DNA of 64,000 bases. It comes from Saccharicrinis sp. GTDB taxonomy: Bacteria > Bacteroidota > Bacteroidia > Bacteroidales > Marinilabiliaceae. The stretch is taken from contig JAGXIO010000195.1 in assembly GCA_024635555.1 (NCBI GenBank), forward strand, positions 1 to 64,000, given 5' to 3'. Shown in pieces: positions 48,753-58,300 of the stretch. Numbering within the stretch: the stretch's first letter is position 1; each line of letters opens with the position of its first letter. The translations under genes and the position numbers were made by a program. The notes beneath the pieces are model-generated. The model saw only the letters and a list, made by a program, of their open reading frames with translations, did no database searches and was not told where the DNA came from.

Positions 48753-49859
48753 ATGACTACTTATCCAATTGTTGAGCCAGAGATTAGTGATTACTTAAAG
48801 TGTCTCTCAAAAGAGAGCATACAGGAAGTTATTGACCTATTTCATGGGAAGGAATATAAGATTCCCCAAATCATTGAGAAGTTTGGACTTGAGAAAATTT
48901 CTGTAAATACATTTGTAAATAAACTACCCCCAGTTCATCATTATGATCTAGTTTGTCCGGAATGTCAAGTTGTTTCCTGGAAAAATCATTTAGCAAGGAA
49001 TAAAAAGTCAGATCCTTTCTGTCCACAATGTGGAGAAGTCTTAATCTATGATTTTGATCCAGAGGAACGTCAGAGACATATTGAATATCAGAAGGAAAGA
49101 GAAGTCTGGTTGCGAATGATGGATCCAGATTATTATGAATATGAAGTTGTTATTAACAGGGCAAGGTATGATACACTTACATTATTCCAAAAGGTGTTCC
49201 TTGGTTGTGCAGTTCAGGCACTTGTTGAAGATGACCTATCTACTGTTAAGGGTAAACTCTTAAAGGAATTTAAATTATTTCCAAATCAAGAGAAATTAAA
49301 TGAGGAACTAAGGGGGTTAGGTATCATTGAAGGAGTAGATTATACAGAATGCAAATACATAATTGATGTGTCTGTCACTAAAGAATTATTGGCCTGTGAA
49401 AATAAATTAGGATCTGTTTTAAAAGATCAATTCAATTTGTGGAAAGTTATTGCCATGGCCGAATCTAAAGAATATTTGATTGGTGAAATGAGTACTAATA
49501 ACTTTAGATATCATCATGACAATAAGTTTAAAGAAGTGTTTAGTAATTTAATTCAGGAACATTCAGTATCACAAACTTTCCATTTGATTAACAAATCAGT
49601 TGCTGATGCATGTAAATTATATGCACAAAGGGGCAACCGGTATTTAGCAGAAAATTCTATTATAGGATTATGTGCTCGAATGGCTGATTATTATCCTACT
49701 AGAGGTTGGCCTATTTTAAAATATGAGAGAAGACGTTTTCATCAATCGTTAATGAGTCAGTACTTTTTTAATAAGCTTCTTAAAATAGGTAAAGTTGGTT
49801 TTGACTACCCACCGTTACTAGAAATACTCATACACAATAATTTAAATAAAAACTATTAA
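48753..49859 (+). CDS. Unknown protein with a zinc ribbon
   Basis: 368 residues. Near residues 69-97 two pairs, V-C-P-E-C and F-C-P-Q-C-G-E, form a zinc ribbon with about 25 residues between them. The rest is mostly helical, with no catalytic motif that I recognise. The conserved-looking parts are E-R-E-V-W-L-R-M-M-D-P-D-Y-Y-E-Y and N-R-Y-L-A-E-N-S-I-I-G-L-C-A-R-M. It follows the structured RNA and precedes a secreted protein by 4 bases. Could be a nucleic-acid-binding regulator. Unknown otherwise. Confidence 0.6.
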   Translation: MTTYPIVEPEISDYLKCLSKESIQEVIDLFHGKEYKIPQIIEKFGLEKISVNTFVNKLPPVHHYDLVCPECQVVSWKNHLARNKKSDPFCPQCGEVLIYDFDPEERQRHIEYQKEREVWLRMMDPDYYEYEVVINRARYDTLTLFQKVFLGCAVQALVEDDLSTVKGKLLKEFKLFPNQEKLNEELRGLGIIEGVDYTECKYIIDVSVTKELLACENKLGSVLKDQFNLWKVIAMAESKEYLIGEMSTNNFRYHHDNKFKEVFSNLIQEHSVSQTFHLINKSVADACKLYAQRGNRYLAENSIIGLCARMADYYPTRGWPILKYERRRFHQSLMSQYFFNKLLKIGKVGFDYPPLLEILIHNNLNKNY

Positions 49860-49863
49860 TTCA

Positions 49864-50928
49864 ATGAAGAAACAAAAACTAACCGGAATTTTAATTGGTA
49901 CATTATTGATGTTACCAGTAATGCTTAATGCGCAAAAATTTACAAAGTCAGTAAAGCCTTTTACTGCATCAAATGGAAAAACTTTTCAAGTAGGAGATAC
50001 CATTATAATTACAAGCCCTACAGATTTTGGAAATATGTTCCATTATTATTATTTCGATAAGAAATTTACTCCACAAAGAGCGTATTATACATCAGAGGTA
50101 GTCAATGAAGGACAATTTGTAGACAATCGTTTTCGCAAGCATATTATTAGGCAATTCCGTGTTTATGAAGATGGAAAAACCATAGCAGTAACAAATAAAA
50201 CATTTGGTTATGGTGTTGACCTTAACAAGGGGTTGGAAATGGGTGAAGTAGCTAATGATAACTTAATGGAGTTGTATAATAAACCGGAAATTTTCAATAA
50301 TGAAAAAGCCTTTCTGGTAACAATGAATGAAGATATTGATAATAATGATGTCAAAGAATTTCTATATCGTTTCAATCATGATGTATATAAACAGAATTAT
50401 CAGGATGAATTCTCTTTTAATGCATTATTATCAAGCAAAAAGAAGGAATTAACAGAAAAGGCAAAGCAATATGATTTGAACAAACCGTTTTTAGCGTATA
50501 CAAAGCAAGGATTTGGTAGCTATAACTTCGATACAAACTCTTTTCCTATTGTGTGGGATGGGAACTATACAAGGTTAATGGATGATCTGACTGAATCTGC
50601 AATTAAAAAAGACATCAATAATGAAGGAATTGATTTTTCAGATATTAGGTTATACTTCGAAAATGCTGAAGAGTTTTCAAGTTTTTCTTTGCCTCAGGAA
50701 CGAGCAAAATTTTTAATAGATTATAGAAAACAACCTAGTGGTAAGGTTGATAGGTCATTGTATGTTGGAGTTCAATTTATAGTGAAAGAAATTGCAGGTG
50801 CAGATTGGATTAAAAATAAAAATTTTACAGATGGTACAGAAAAGGTTCTCATTTGTGAGATTATGCGTTTAGATATGTTTGAAGATAAAGCTTTTGAAGC
50901 CAATTATCTTTCAACTGTTAAGAAGTAA
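49864..50928 (+). CDS. Secreted/periplasmic protein of unknown function
   Basis: 354 residues with a signal peptide (K-K-Q-K-L-T-G-I-L-I-G-T-L-L-M-L-P-V-M-L-N-A, cut before Q-K-F). The mature part has G-D-T-I-I-I-T-S-P and Asp/Lys-rich stretches but no family that I know. It starts 4 bases after the zinc-ribbon gene, so the two are probably one transcript. Ends with a terminator-like hairpin at 50974. Confidence 0.6.
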   Translation: MKKQKLTGILIGTLLMLPVMLNAQKFTKSVKPFTASNGKTFQVGDTIIITSPTDFGNMFHYYYFDKKFTPQRAYYTSEVVNEGQFVDNRFRKHIIRQFRVYEDGKTIAVTNKTFGYGVDLNKGLEMGEVANDNLMELYNKPEIFNNEKAFLVTMNEDIDNNDVKEFLYRFNHDVYKQNYQDEFSFNALLSSKKKELTEKAKQYDLNKPFLAYTKQGFGSYNFDTNSFPIVWDGNYTRLMDDLTESAIKKDINNEGIDFSDIRLYFENAEEFSSFSLPQERAKFLIDYRKQPSGKVDRSLYVGVQFIVKEIAGADWIKNKNFTDGTEKVLICEIMRLDMFEDKAFEANYLSTVKK

Positions 50929-50973
50929 CTTAAATATTTATGAGGGTTTATACTCTCCACTTTTTTGGATTTC

Positions 50974-51000
50974 GGGAGGCAACGGCCTCCCATTTTAATT
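50974..51000 (+). terminator. Intrinsic terminator-like hairpin
   Basis: GGGAGGC / GCCTCCC, a 7-bp GC-rich stem with a 4-base loop (CAAC or similar), followed by ATTTTAATTT. It separates the secreted protein from the AbrB-like gene and begins 45 bases after the stop. Confidence 0.7.
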
Positions 51001-51009
51001 TATATACCT

Positions 51010-51264
51010 ATGAAAAAATATACAGTAAAGTTAGATATTTTGGAAAATGGAGATGGCGTTTTAAAGTTTCCAAATGAAGTTGTTGATAAGTTTCAATTAA
51101 AAGTCGGCGATAAGATTGAGCTGATTCCTCAAAAAGATGGAAGCATCAGGATGAAACCATTAAAGAGCAAACCTAAGCTTGACAACCTTCAGGAGGGAAT
51201 TAACGAAGAAAACCTCGATGATGAGATTGATTTTGGCAGACAGGAAGGTGCGGAGGAGTGGTGA
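51010..51264 (+). CDS. AbrB/MazE-like (SpoVT-AbrB) domain protein
   Basis: 84 residues from the ATG at 51010 (a TTG at 50965 lies inside the terminator region and is unlikely). The swapped-hairpin AbrB pattern is plain: G-D-G-V-L-K-F-P-N-E-V-V-D-K-F-Q-L-K-V-G-D-K-I-E-L. The tail is acidic. Proteins like this bind DNA as dimers and often serve as antitoxins, but no toxin gene follows. So either an orphan antitoxin or a regulator. Confidence 0.7.
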   Translation: MKKYTVKLDILENGDGVLKFPNEVVDKFQLKVGDKIELIPQKDGSIRMKPLKSKPKLDNLQEGINEENLDDEIDFGRQEGAEEW

Positions 51265-51586
51265 ACTGGGGTAAGCATAAGGCTTGCCACGTAATGTAAA
51301 AGTAAGATTTTTTTAATGCAGAGGGTATCGGCCTGAGAATTCGAATTTTCTAAGTTCTACTGGAATCTCTTGGAATTAGTTGGAGTTTTCTGAAAAACTT
51401 TGGCAATGGCTGGATTTTTTTCAATTGTGTGGCAAAAGGTAGGCTAGATCCAAATCGTAGTTGCTGTTGTAGGATCTGTCTGTTGTTTCTTCAAGCGTTT
51501 TCCGAAGACCTTTATATGATGGGTTACCATTAACAAGGTTTTACGAGACTACTTGGTCTTAGAATTCGATTACAAGCTGGCTTTTA
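51265..51586. other. Gap between AbrB-like gene and the serine hydrolase
   Basis: 322 bases without a gene. It holds an inverted repeat AGATCC/GGATCT (51446-51477) and, at 51530-51576, one copy of a degenerate 45-base repeat that recurs at 53546-53592. Confidence 0.55.
51530..51576 (-). repeat. Degenerate 45-bp repeat, copy 1
   Basis: Shares AGGTTTT, GAGACT and GGTCTTAGAATT(C/T)GATTA in order with 53546-53592. Each copy lies just downstream of a minus-strand gene (serine hydrolase here). Confidence 0.55.
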
Positions 51587-53311
51587 TCACTCTTTTTCTA
51601 ATATCAATCCCGACCAGTGCATTTGTATTTTATTATTATTTGTTTTCCAATATATTTTTTCACCCATAAATTGTCCAATACCAGCTATGAATGCCTTTTC
51701 TTTGTTGATAGGTTGTAGAGCTAAATTGAATTTGTAATTGCCAAGAAAGGTATATTTCAAAATAAAGAAATCTTTACTTTTGACAATTTTCACATTTTTA
51801 ACAATTCTTTCGGAATTATCCATGTTTATTACTCTGTACTTCCCTTTATATTCGATAAATTCTTCAGGAATATTGTATGGTTCTATTTTAATATTAGGGT
51901 TGACTAAAGTATTCATTATATTGAAAACTAAATGCTTTTCGTCATCTATTTTCCTAAATTCAGCTTTCATTGCTTGGAGCATTTTTATTGGCAACGGGAT
52001 AAATCCGAATAAATTGACACTCATCGAAAAAGTTGAATCGGCATTAGGAATAAGCTGCAAAGGCATTGGCAGAGCAATCGATTTCAGGAGCAATTTGTTT
52101 TTCCTGGCCTTTACTTTCATTGGTCCAAAATATACGTTGGGATAATAGCCTTCGTGAGCTTTCATTTTACTTAAATCGAAAGTGCCTTTTTCGTTGTAAT
52201 TTTTTATGTTAATTTTTTCTCCCGTCAGATATTCAAACAATTTTCCAATGATGTTGTGTGCCATTTCATCAGGGATTGATGAATCATTGGTGTTGATTGC
52301 AATGTAAACCCCGATTTTTAGTTCAGGCAAAATCACAAGCATCGAATGATAAGGTGGCAGTTCGCCACGATGTGAAGCGTATTTGGTATAATCATTAATT
52401 GGGTTTTGCAAAAACCATGTTAATCCAATGGAGAAACTCTCGTCAAGAGGGACTAAACCGTTTTGTGCGGTCATCATCTGTTTTAGGGTTGCAGTTTTAA
52501 GCAAGGTTGTATTTCCATGATAAGTATTGATTATAGCCTTTAAATATTTTGCGGCATCGATTGCAGTAAGTGCCATTCCTCCGGCAGGAATTCCGAGTTT
52601 CATTGGCATTGTTGAACTTGTCTTTCTATCGTAGCCCAATGCAATTTGGTTTTCGGTTTTTTCGCCTGCAAACATAATGGTGGATTTCATCTCTAAAGGA
52701 TTCAAGATATTTGAACGGACATAATCGACATAAGGTTTGCCACTTACTTTATGGATTAGAACACCAAGCAACGAATAGCCAGAATTGCTGTACGAATATA
52801 TTTTACCTGGAGGAAATACACATCCTTCTTTGTTGATTAAGTCCACAACTTGTTCATAAATCAAAGGATTGTCTGACACATCGGGCAAATACCAATTGTA
52901 CAAAATATCGCCATGAATGCCTGAATGATGAGTTAGCAACATTCTGGTAGTAATAAACTTTTCTTCGCCTCCGGGCAGCGATAATTCTTCAATGTAATCA
53001 CTAATTGGCTTATCTAAATCGATTAGTCCTTTTTCCGTGAGCTGCATTACCGCTATACCTGTAAATGTTTTTGTGATAGATGCAATGGGGAACAATGTTT
53101 CCGAACTCGCCTTAGTTTTATTATCTTTGTTGGCGTAGCCAAATCCATCGGACATTAATACCCCTTCGTCATCGACTATGGCAACTGATAAACCAACTAT
53201 TTTTCGTTGCTTTATTTCATTCTGAATATATTGGTCTATTGTTTTAGCAAGTTCTTTGCGTGATATTTTCATTTTATTAGGTTTTATTTCTTGCGAAAAA
53301 CAACAAATCAT
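51587..53311 (-). CDS. Serine hydrolase, class C beta-lactamase/penicillin-binding protein-like
   Basis: 574 residues. The N-terminal domain has the catalytic S-I-T-K (about residue 77), Y-S-N-S-G-Y as the Y-x-N motif, and H-R-G-E as the third motif. The C-terminal 200 residues are beta-rich with repeated F-x-G-x-Y-Y-x-N-x-Y units (DUF3471-like). The ATG at 53311 gives only a rest of a signal peptide (M-I-C-C-F-S-Q). In the same frame upstream, I-I-R-T-K-G-C-L-I-I-I-L-S-S-F is a perfect signal peptide core but has no ATG, GTG or TTG. The original start may have been mutated. Probably a peptidase/esterase in the periplasm rather than a resistance enzyme. Confidence 0.85.
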   Translation of the reverse strand: MICCFSQEIKPNKMKISRKELAKTIDQYIQNEIKQRKIVGLSVAIVDDEGVLMSDGFGYANKDNKTKASSETLFPIASITKTFTGIAVMQLTEKGLIDLDKPISDYIEELSLPGGEEKFITTRMLLTHHSGIHGDILYNWYLPDVSDNPLIYEQVVDLINKEGCVFPPGKIYSYSNSGYSLLGVLIHKVSGKPYVDYVRSNILNPLEMKSTIMFAGEKTENQIALGYDRKTSSTMPMKLGIPAGGMALTAIDAAKYLKAIINTYHGNTTLLKTATLKQMMTAQNGLVPLDESFSIGLTWFLQNPINDYTKYASHRGELPPYHSMLVILPELKIGVYIAINTNDSSIPDEMAHNIIGKLFEYLTGEKINIKNYNEKGTFDLSKMKAHEGYYPNVYFGPMKVKARKNKLLLKSIALPMPLQLIPNADSTFSMSVNLFGFIPLPIKMLQAMKAEFRKIDDEKHLVFNIMNTLVNPNIKIEPYNIPEEFIEYKGKYRVINMDNSERIVKNVKIVKSKDFFILKYTFLGNYKFNLALQPINKEKAFIAGIGQFMGEKIYWKTNNNKIQMHWSGLILEKE

Positions 53312-53638
53312 GAATGAAGAAAGAATTATGATAAGACATCCTTTTGTTCTTATAATACTCCTATTAGATATTTATTTTGAAACATGCTTATCACAATATT
53401 TCAGAGTTTGATGGCAATTTTATCATTTTTAAACTCTACGTTTTTTTGCATATCGTAAAGTTTTATGGTAATCGTATTTTAAGCTTGCCTGTAACTTCTC
53501 AATAACCTCACCCCATATGCTGTTAATTCGCCTATGTACCAAGTTTAATAGGTTTTGTGAGACTTGTTAGGTCTTAGAATTTGATTAGCGGTTCGGGTAT
53601 TTCATTTTATTCTCTGTTATAAATCATACTCTCTTCTT
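53312..53638. other. Gap between serine hydrolase and barrel protein
   Basis: 327 bases without a gene. It contains the untranslated remains of the hydrolase signal peptide on the minus strand (53312-53360) and the second copy of the degenerate repeat (53546-53592). Confidence 0.55.
53546..53592 (-). repeat. Degenerate 45-bp repeat, copy 2
   Basis: Matches 51530-51576 in about three of four positions. It follows the barrel protein gene in the same relation as copy 1 follows the hydrolase gene. Confidence 0.55.
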
Positions 53639-54469
53639 CTAAAGTTTGTACCCTAAAGAAAAAGAGAAAGTAAGATTATTCATCTTTCCATCAATTTCAA
53701 CATCACTTTTATCAAATGAATTCAAAATATTTTTTAATCCCCAATTACAACCAGAAGTTAAAAACAAATTATTCTGAAAATCATAACCGACAAAAGCAGA
53801 AATGCCTCCGTCTATTCTTTTGATAGATTTATGCCAATATGGTTCGTTAATATAATTTGCAGCTTGATAACTTGACATGCCATCATTAACCCATGTACCT
53901 GTACCAAAATCTATCTCATCTTCCTTGAAAATATTTTTGCTTCCTGTCCAAAATCCAGAAGGAGCTGATGATTTTAATTGTGATTTCATACTTCCCCCGA
54001 TTCCATAAGCAAAATATGGCCCAATACCAGCAATTATCTTCTTAGATTCACCAATATCAAAACTGGTTTTAAGGTATAATGGTAGTTCGATATAGTAAGA
54101 TTTCATTTCTGATATAGCATGAAATTCCCTTGAATTATATCCTGTTGAAGCTGGTCTTTGCTCTGAAATAAAACTCTCATTCCGCATTCCTTTTATTGAA
54201 AATACTATTTCTGGCTGAAATGACAGTTTTTTTGATACCGGAATTTCTATAAAAAAACCTGCATTAAGACCTGCATTGAACTTATAATCTGTATAGTTTT
54301 CTAAATAATTTTTAGAGTTAATATTTGACAAAGAAACCAATGTTGTAGATGTATTAACACCAGCTTTAATACCAAATTCTATTTTATCCTTTAGATCTGC
54401 TGCAAATATCGAAGTCGATATTGAAAAAGTTACGATAAAAACTGAAAAAATAATAATTGAAAATCTCAT
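53639..54469 (-). CDS. Outer-membrane beta-barrel protein (PorT-like)
   Basis: 276 residues from the ATG at 54469, which gives a clean signal peptide (R-F-S-I-I-I-F-S-V-F-I-V-T-F-S-I-S-T, cut near F-A-A). The rest alternates in beta-strand fashion with Gly/Tyr ends: I-E-F-G-I-K-A-G-V-N, F-N-A-G-L-N-A-G-F-F-I-E, L-S-F-Q-P-E-I-V-F-S, and ends in L-T-F-S-F-S-L-G-Y-K-L, a typical barrel closing strand. Function unknown; such barrels are usual in Bacteroidota. A GTG at 54496 would only add nine polar residues. Confidence 0.78.
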   Translation of the reverse strand: MRFSIIIFSVFIVTFSISTSIFAADLKDKIEFGIKAGVNTSTTLVSLSNINSKNYLENYTDYKFNAGLNAGFFIEIPVSKKLSFQPEIVFSIKGMRNESFISEQRPASTGYNSREFHAISEMKSYYIELPLYLKTSFDIGESKKIIAGIGPYFAYGIGGSMKSQLKSSAPSGFWTGSKNIFKEDEIDFGTGTWVNDGMSSYQAANYINEPYWHKSIKRIDGGISAFVGYDFQNNLFLTSGCNWGLKNILNSFDKSDVEIDGKMNNLTFSFSLGYKL

Positions 54470-54630
54470 GTCTACTTCATTATTGTTTAATAACACTTAC
54501 TTTAAAACTGTATCCTATTACCTGACCGCTAACGGCCGTAAGTTGTTGAAGAAGTTTAAAAATACAAACTATTCTCAATAAACCAAGTTTTGTTTATACT
54601 CCCAATTGTGAAGGGTATACGTACCTACTT

Positions 54631-55142
54631 TATTTTTCTTTCTTCCCATTCTCCTCCCTACCATCCGGTAGGCGGGCTTTCACCCAAGCAATATACCTAT
54701 AAAAAGTAGCCCTGCTCACTTTAACGATTTTCAAAACTTCCTATTTTGTTCTGGATTGATCCAGCCATAACTGATAGCATGCATAAGCTACTTTTTTGGT
54801 TTCCGGAGATAATCCTTTTTTGCGGCCTCCTATACGGCCGCCTTCTCGAACTGCTTGCAGACCGGCCATGGTTCGCTCCCGGATTAATTCGCGTTCAAAT
54901 TCGACAAAGCTAGCGAAGATGTTAAAGGTTAACCGACCTGGGACGGTGGTGGTATCGATGCTATTCTTTAGATTGATGAATTCTATCCCCTTTTCCCGAA
55001 AACTGGTAACCAGGTTTAATGAGACTAGTGAAGGAGAAAATTTAAACTCCTTTCTTCTACAGCGGTAGGAAACTTCTATTATCAGGTGTCGATAGAGGAG
55101 AGCAGCCAACTGGTAGCTTCCGGACATAGTATTTGACTGCAA
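54631..55142 (-). pseudogene. Serine recombinase (resolvase/invertase) pseudogene
   Basis: The visible part reads L-V-T-S-F-R-E-K-G-I-E-F-I-N-L, S-I-D-T-T-T-V-P-G-R-L, then E-F-E-R-E-L-I-R-E-R-T-M-A-G-L and G-G-R-K-K-G-L-S, the second half of a resolvase catalytic domain and the E helix. The N-terminal third with the catalytic Ser and first Arg is missing. An in-frame TAG at 54741-54743 then cuts off the DNA-binding tail, but the frame continues past it as E-V-L-K-I-V-K-V-S-R-A-T-F-Y-R-Y-I, the helix-turn-helix. So there is a 5' loss and a nonsense change. It marks old mobile DNA at the right edge of the accessory region. Confidence 0.85.
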
Positions 55143-55391
55143 TAAACTGCAAGAAGATATGCATAAGATGCATAATATGATATTTGGATTAACTATTTGT
55201 ATGACAATTTATAAAGTCAAGACGTCTTATTTTAATCAAAAGAAATCTGTAATAAGAACATTGTGTGAGTAAAAACGATTTATGAGTCAATCTAGGAGTC
55301 AGATAAGATGTTATTGCTTATATTAGAGAAAATATGATAGGAAATAAATAAATATCTAAAATTATTTCAATGTGAGTTTAATCGTTAATAT

Positions 55392-58300
55392 ATGAAATCT
55401 AACTCATTTTTAATAGCAATTATTTTTTCAACAATTGTTGTTTTTGGTAAAGCTAATGAACAAGGTTTAGCGGAACAATCAGATATAAATATTGCAGTAA
55501 TTGACTCTTCCAAACAGACCAATGGCATTATATCCAACAATTTTGAAGTTAAATATTTTGTCAAACAATTAGACAACACGAATGGGCTATCCAATAGTTC
55601 TGTCAATACCATTTTTCAAGACTCCGAAAACTTATTGTGGATAGGCACATGGGATGGATTAAATAGATATGATGGTAATAACTTTAAGATTTTCAGACCA
55701 GAGTTAAACAATAAAAATAGCCTTAGTAATCAGGTTATATTAGATATTGATGAAGGAATCGATGGAAGCATCTGGGTTTTAACAATTCATGGAATTAATA
55801 GGTACGACAAAAAATTGGATACTTTTCAACGCTTTTATTTTTCTAGGGAAAACACACCTCCCCTGTCGGAATCAGAATTTAACATTGCCCTGGATAAATC
55901 AAAAAACGTTTTTTGCGCCGTTAAAGGTTGGGGTATCGGATATTATGATGGTACGATTTTTAAGGCATTTGCAAATGAAGCTGTTCCTTCCCTTGCAGTT
56001 AAAAAGCTAGAATTTTACGGCGATGGAAAATTACTAGTCTTATATGAAAATAATGATTTGTACGTATTTGAAATAAATACTGACAGTGACTCTTCCAAGC
56101 ATATTTCGGCCATAAAGTTATTGTATGGTAATATTAAAGATTTTAGCATTGTTCCTAATCAAAGTATTTATGCTTTTTTTAGATCAGGGCAGACTAAGTT
56201 AATTTCCCTGTTCAATAAACAAACCGAAATAACCCTTTCAAATAACATCCAAAGCATTTTAGGATATACTGCTGACGGAATTTTTATTTCGGTTAAAGCA
56301 ACTTATTTTTTTATAGACAATTTTGGAGATTTCATTGAAAAACCATGGATAAGTCAATTAAAAAATTTAAAAATAACTACACTTAAGCAAGGTAGCGAAA
56401 ATGTAATTTGGGTGGGAACAGATGGAGACGGCCTTTTAAAAATTTACCCATTAAAAAAATCTTTCAATCTGATTACAAAAAAACAAGTCCCTGAACTGGA
56501 GGGGAGCATCGTACGTTCATTCGCAGAAAGCCAAAAATCGCTTTGGGTAGGAACAAAAGGAAAAGGCTTATTTCGTTTTGATTCAGGGTTTTATGAGAAC
56601 CAGGATAAACTACCATCATATCAAGTATTCAACGAATCAAATAGTTCAATAAACAACGCTGTTTTTGCTCTATTTAAAGGTAAGGAAGATTTAATATTTA
56701 TCGGAAGTGACGGTGACGGCATTAATATATACGACTTACGGCAGTCTAAATTAATAAGCTGGTCAGAAGTTATCGGGAACGAAAGGTGTGACTATTTTAA
56801 ATCGGTTTATACAATATATGAGGATAAAAGCGGAATGATATATCTCGGAACCAATGGATATGGAATGATCCGTCTCAAGTTAATAAGAAAGGGTCAGCGA
56901 TTAAAAGTAAGCAGGTTCAAAAGATATATTGCCGAAAGCAACGACGGATCATGTTTAAGCAGTAATATCATCTTTTCTATTGTCCCTAAAAATAGTGACG
57001 AGCTTTGGATTGGGACGAGACTCGGCGGATTAAACCTTTTTAATAAAGAAAATGAAAAATTCGAGATATTTAAAAATGACACAAATAATCCTCAAAGCTT
57101 ATCAAATAACGACATCTTAACTCTGCATAAAGACAAAAACGACCGACTATGGATTGGTACAAGTTTTGGATTAAACGCATTAAAAGATTTAGATGCTAAT
57201 ATAGCTATTTGCGATAACTATACCGTTAAAGATGGATTGCCCAACAATACGATCCATGGTATCGTATCCGATAAGGACAATAATTTATGGATAAGTACAA
57301 ATTTTGGATTGTCGAATTTTATTGTGGAAAATGGTAAATTTATCAATTATTCTATTAGCGAAGGTCTCCAAAATAATGAGTTTGCTGATGGAGCTTTATA
57401 TAAAAGCATTTATTCAAATTATATTTTCGCTGGAGGTATCAAAGGATTTAACTTTTTTTTACCCGCCAAAGTTGAAGAATCTTCAGTTTTTCCGGATCTG
57501 TTTATCAATAAAATAAGCGGTCAAAATAAAATTGAACCATATATTCAAAGTTTGTTAATTTCATCTAAATCAAAAATAAAAGAATCTATTGAATTAACAC
57601 ACGATCAGAATTTTTTATATGTGGAATTAACGGCATTAACCTTTATCAATAGTGAAAAGAACCAATACGCATATAAACTTTCTAATCTAGATCAAGATTG
57701 GAATGAAATTCAAAATCGGAATAACTTTTCTTTTAATAACTTACAGGCTGGAAATTATACATTATGGTTAAAATGGTCCAATAGTGACGGTGTTTGGACA
57801 GAACCAGTTAAAGCTATTTTAATTAAAATTAAACCCATATTTTGGCAGTCGCATTTCGCTTACGTCATATATAGCTTGCTGTTATTGCTGTTATTAATAT
57901 TTGTAATAAGCTATTATAAAAAGCAGAATACGTTAAGGCAAAATTTAATTTTTCAGAAAAGGGAAGAAGAAATTCATCAAAATCGGCTTACATTTTTTAC
58001 CGATATTGCGCATGAGTTTCAAACACCATTAACTTTGATTGTTGGCCCTGTACAAAAGCTCTTGGAATCGGGGGATTTTAATGAAAAAAGCACGAAGCTT
58101 ATTACTATGATTCAGCGAAATTCTTCGCGGCTATTTTTCCTTATCCAACAATTACTGGAATTCAGAAAGGCGGAATACGATTATCTGGAAGTTTCTGTTC
58201 AACCATTTGACCTTACCAACTTAGTGGAACAAATTACAGAATTATTTGACGAATGGGCAATTGAACGTAAAATTGATTATAGCTTAGACTTAGATCCAAA

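Noticed and set aside
51530-53592. True integron attC sites
   Set aside because: No RYYYAAC/GTTRRRY core pair and no integron integrase are visible; only the layout is similar.
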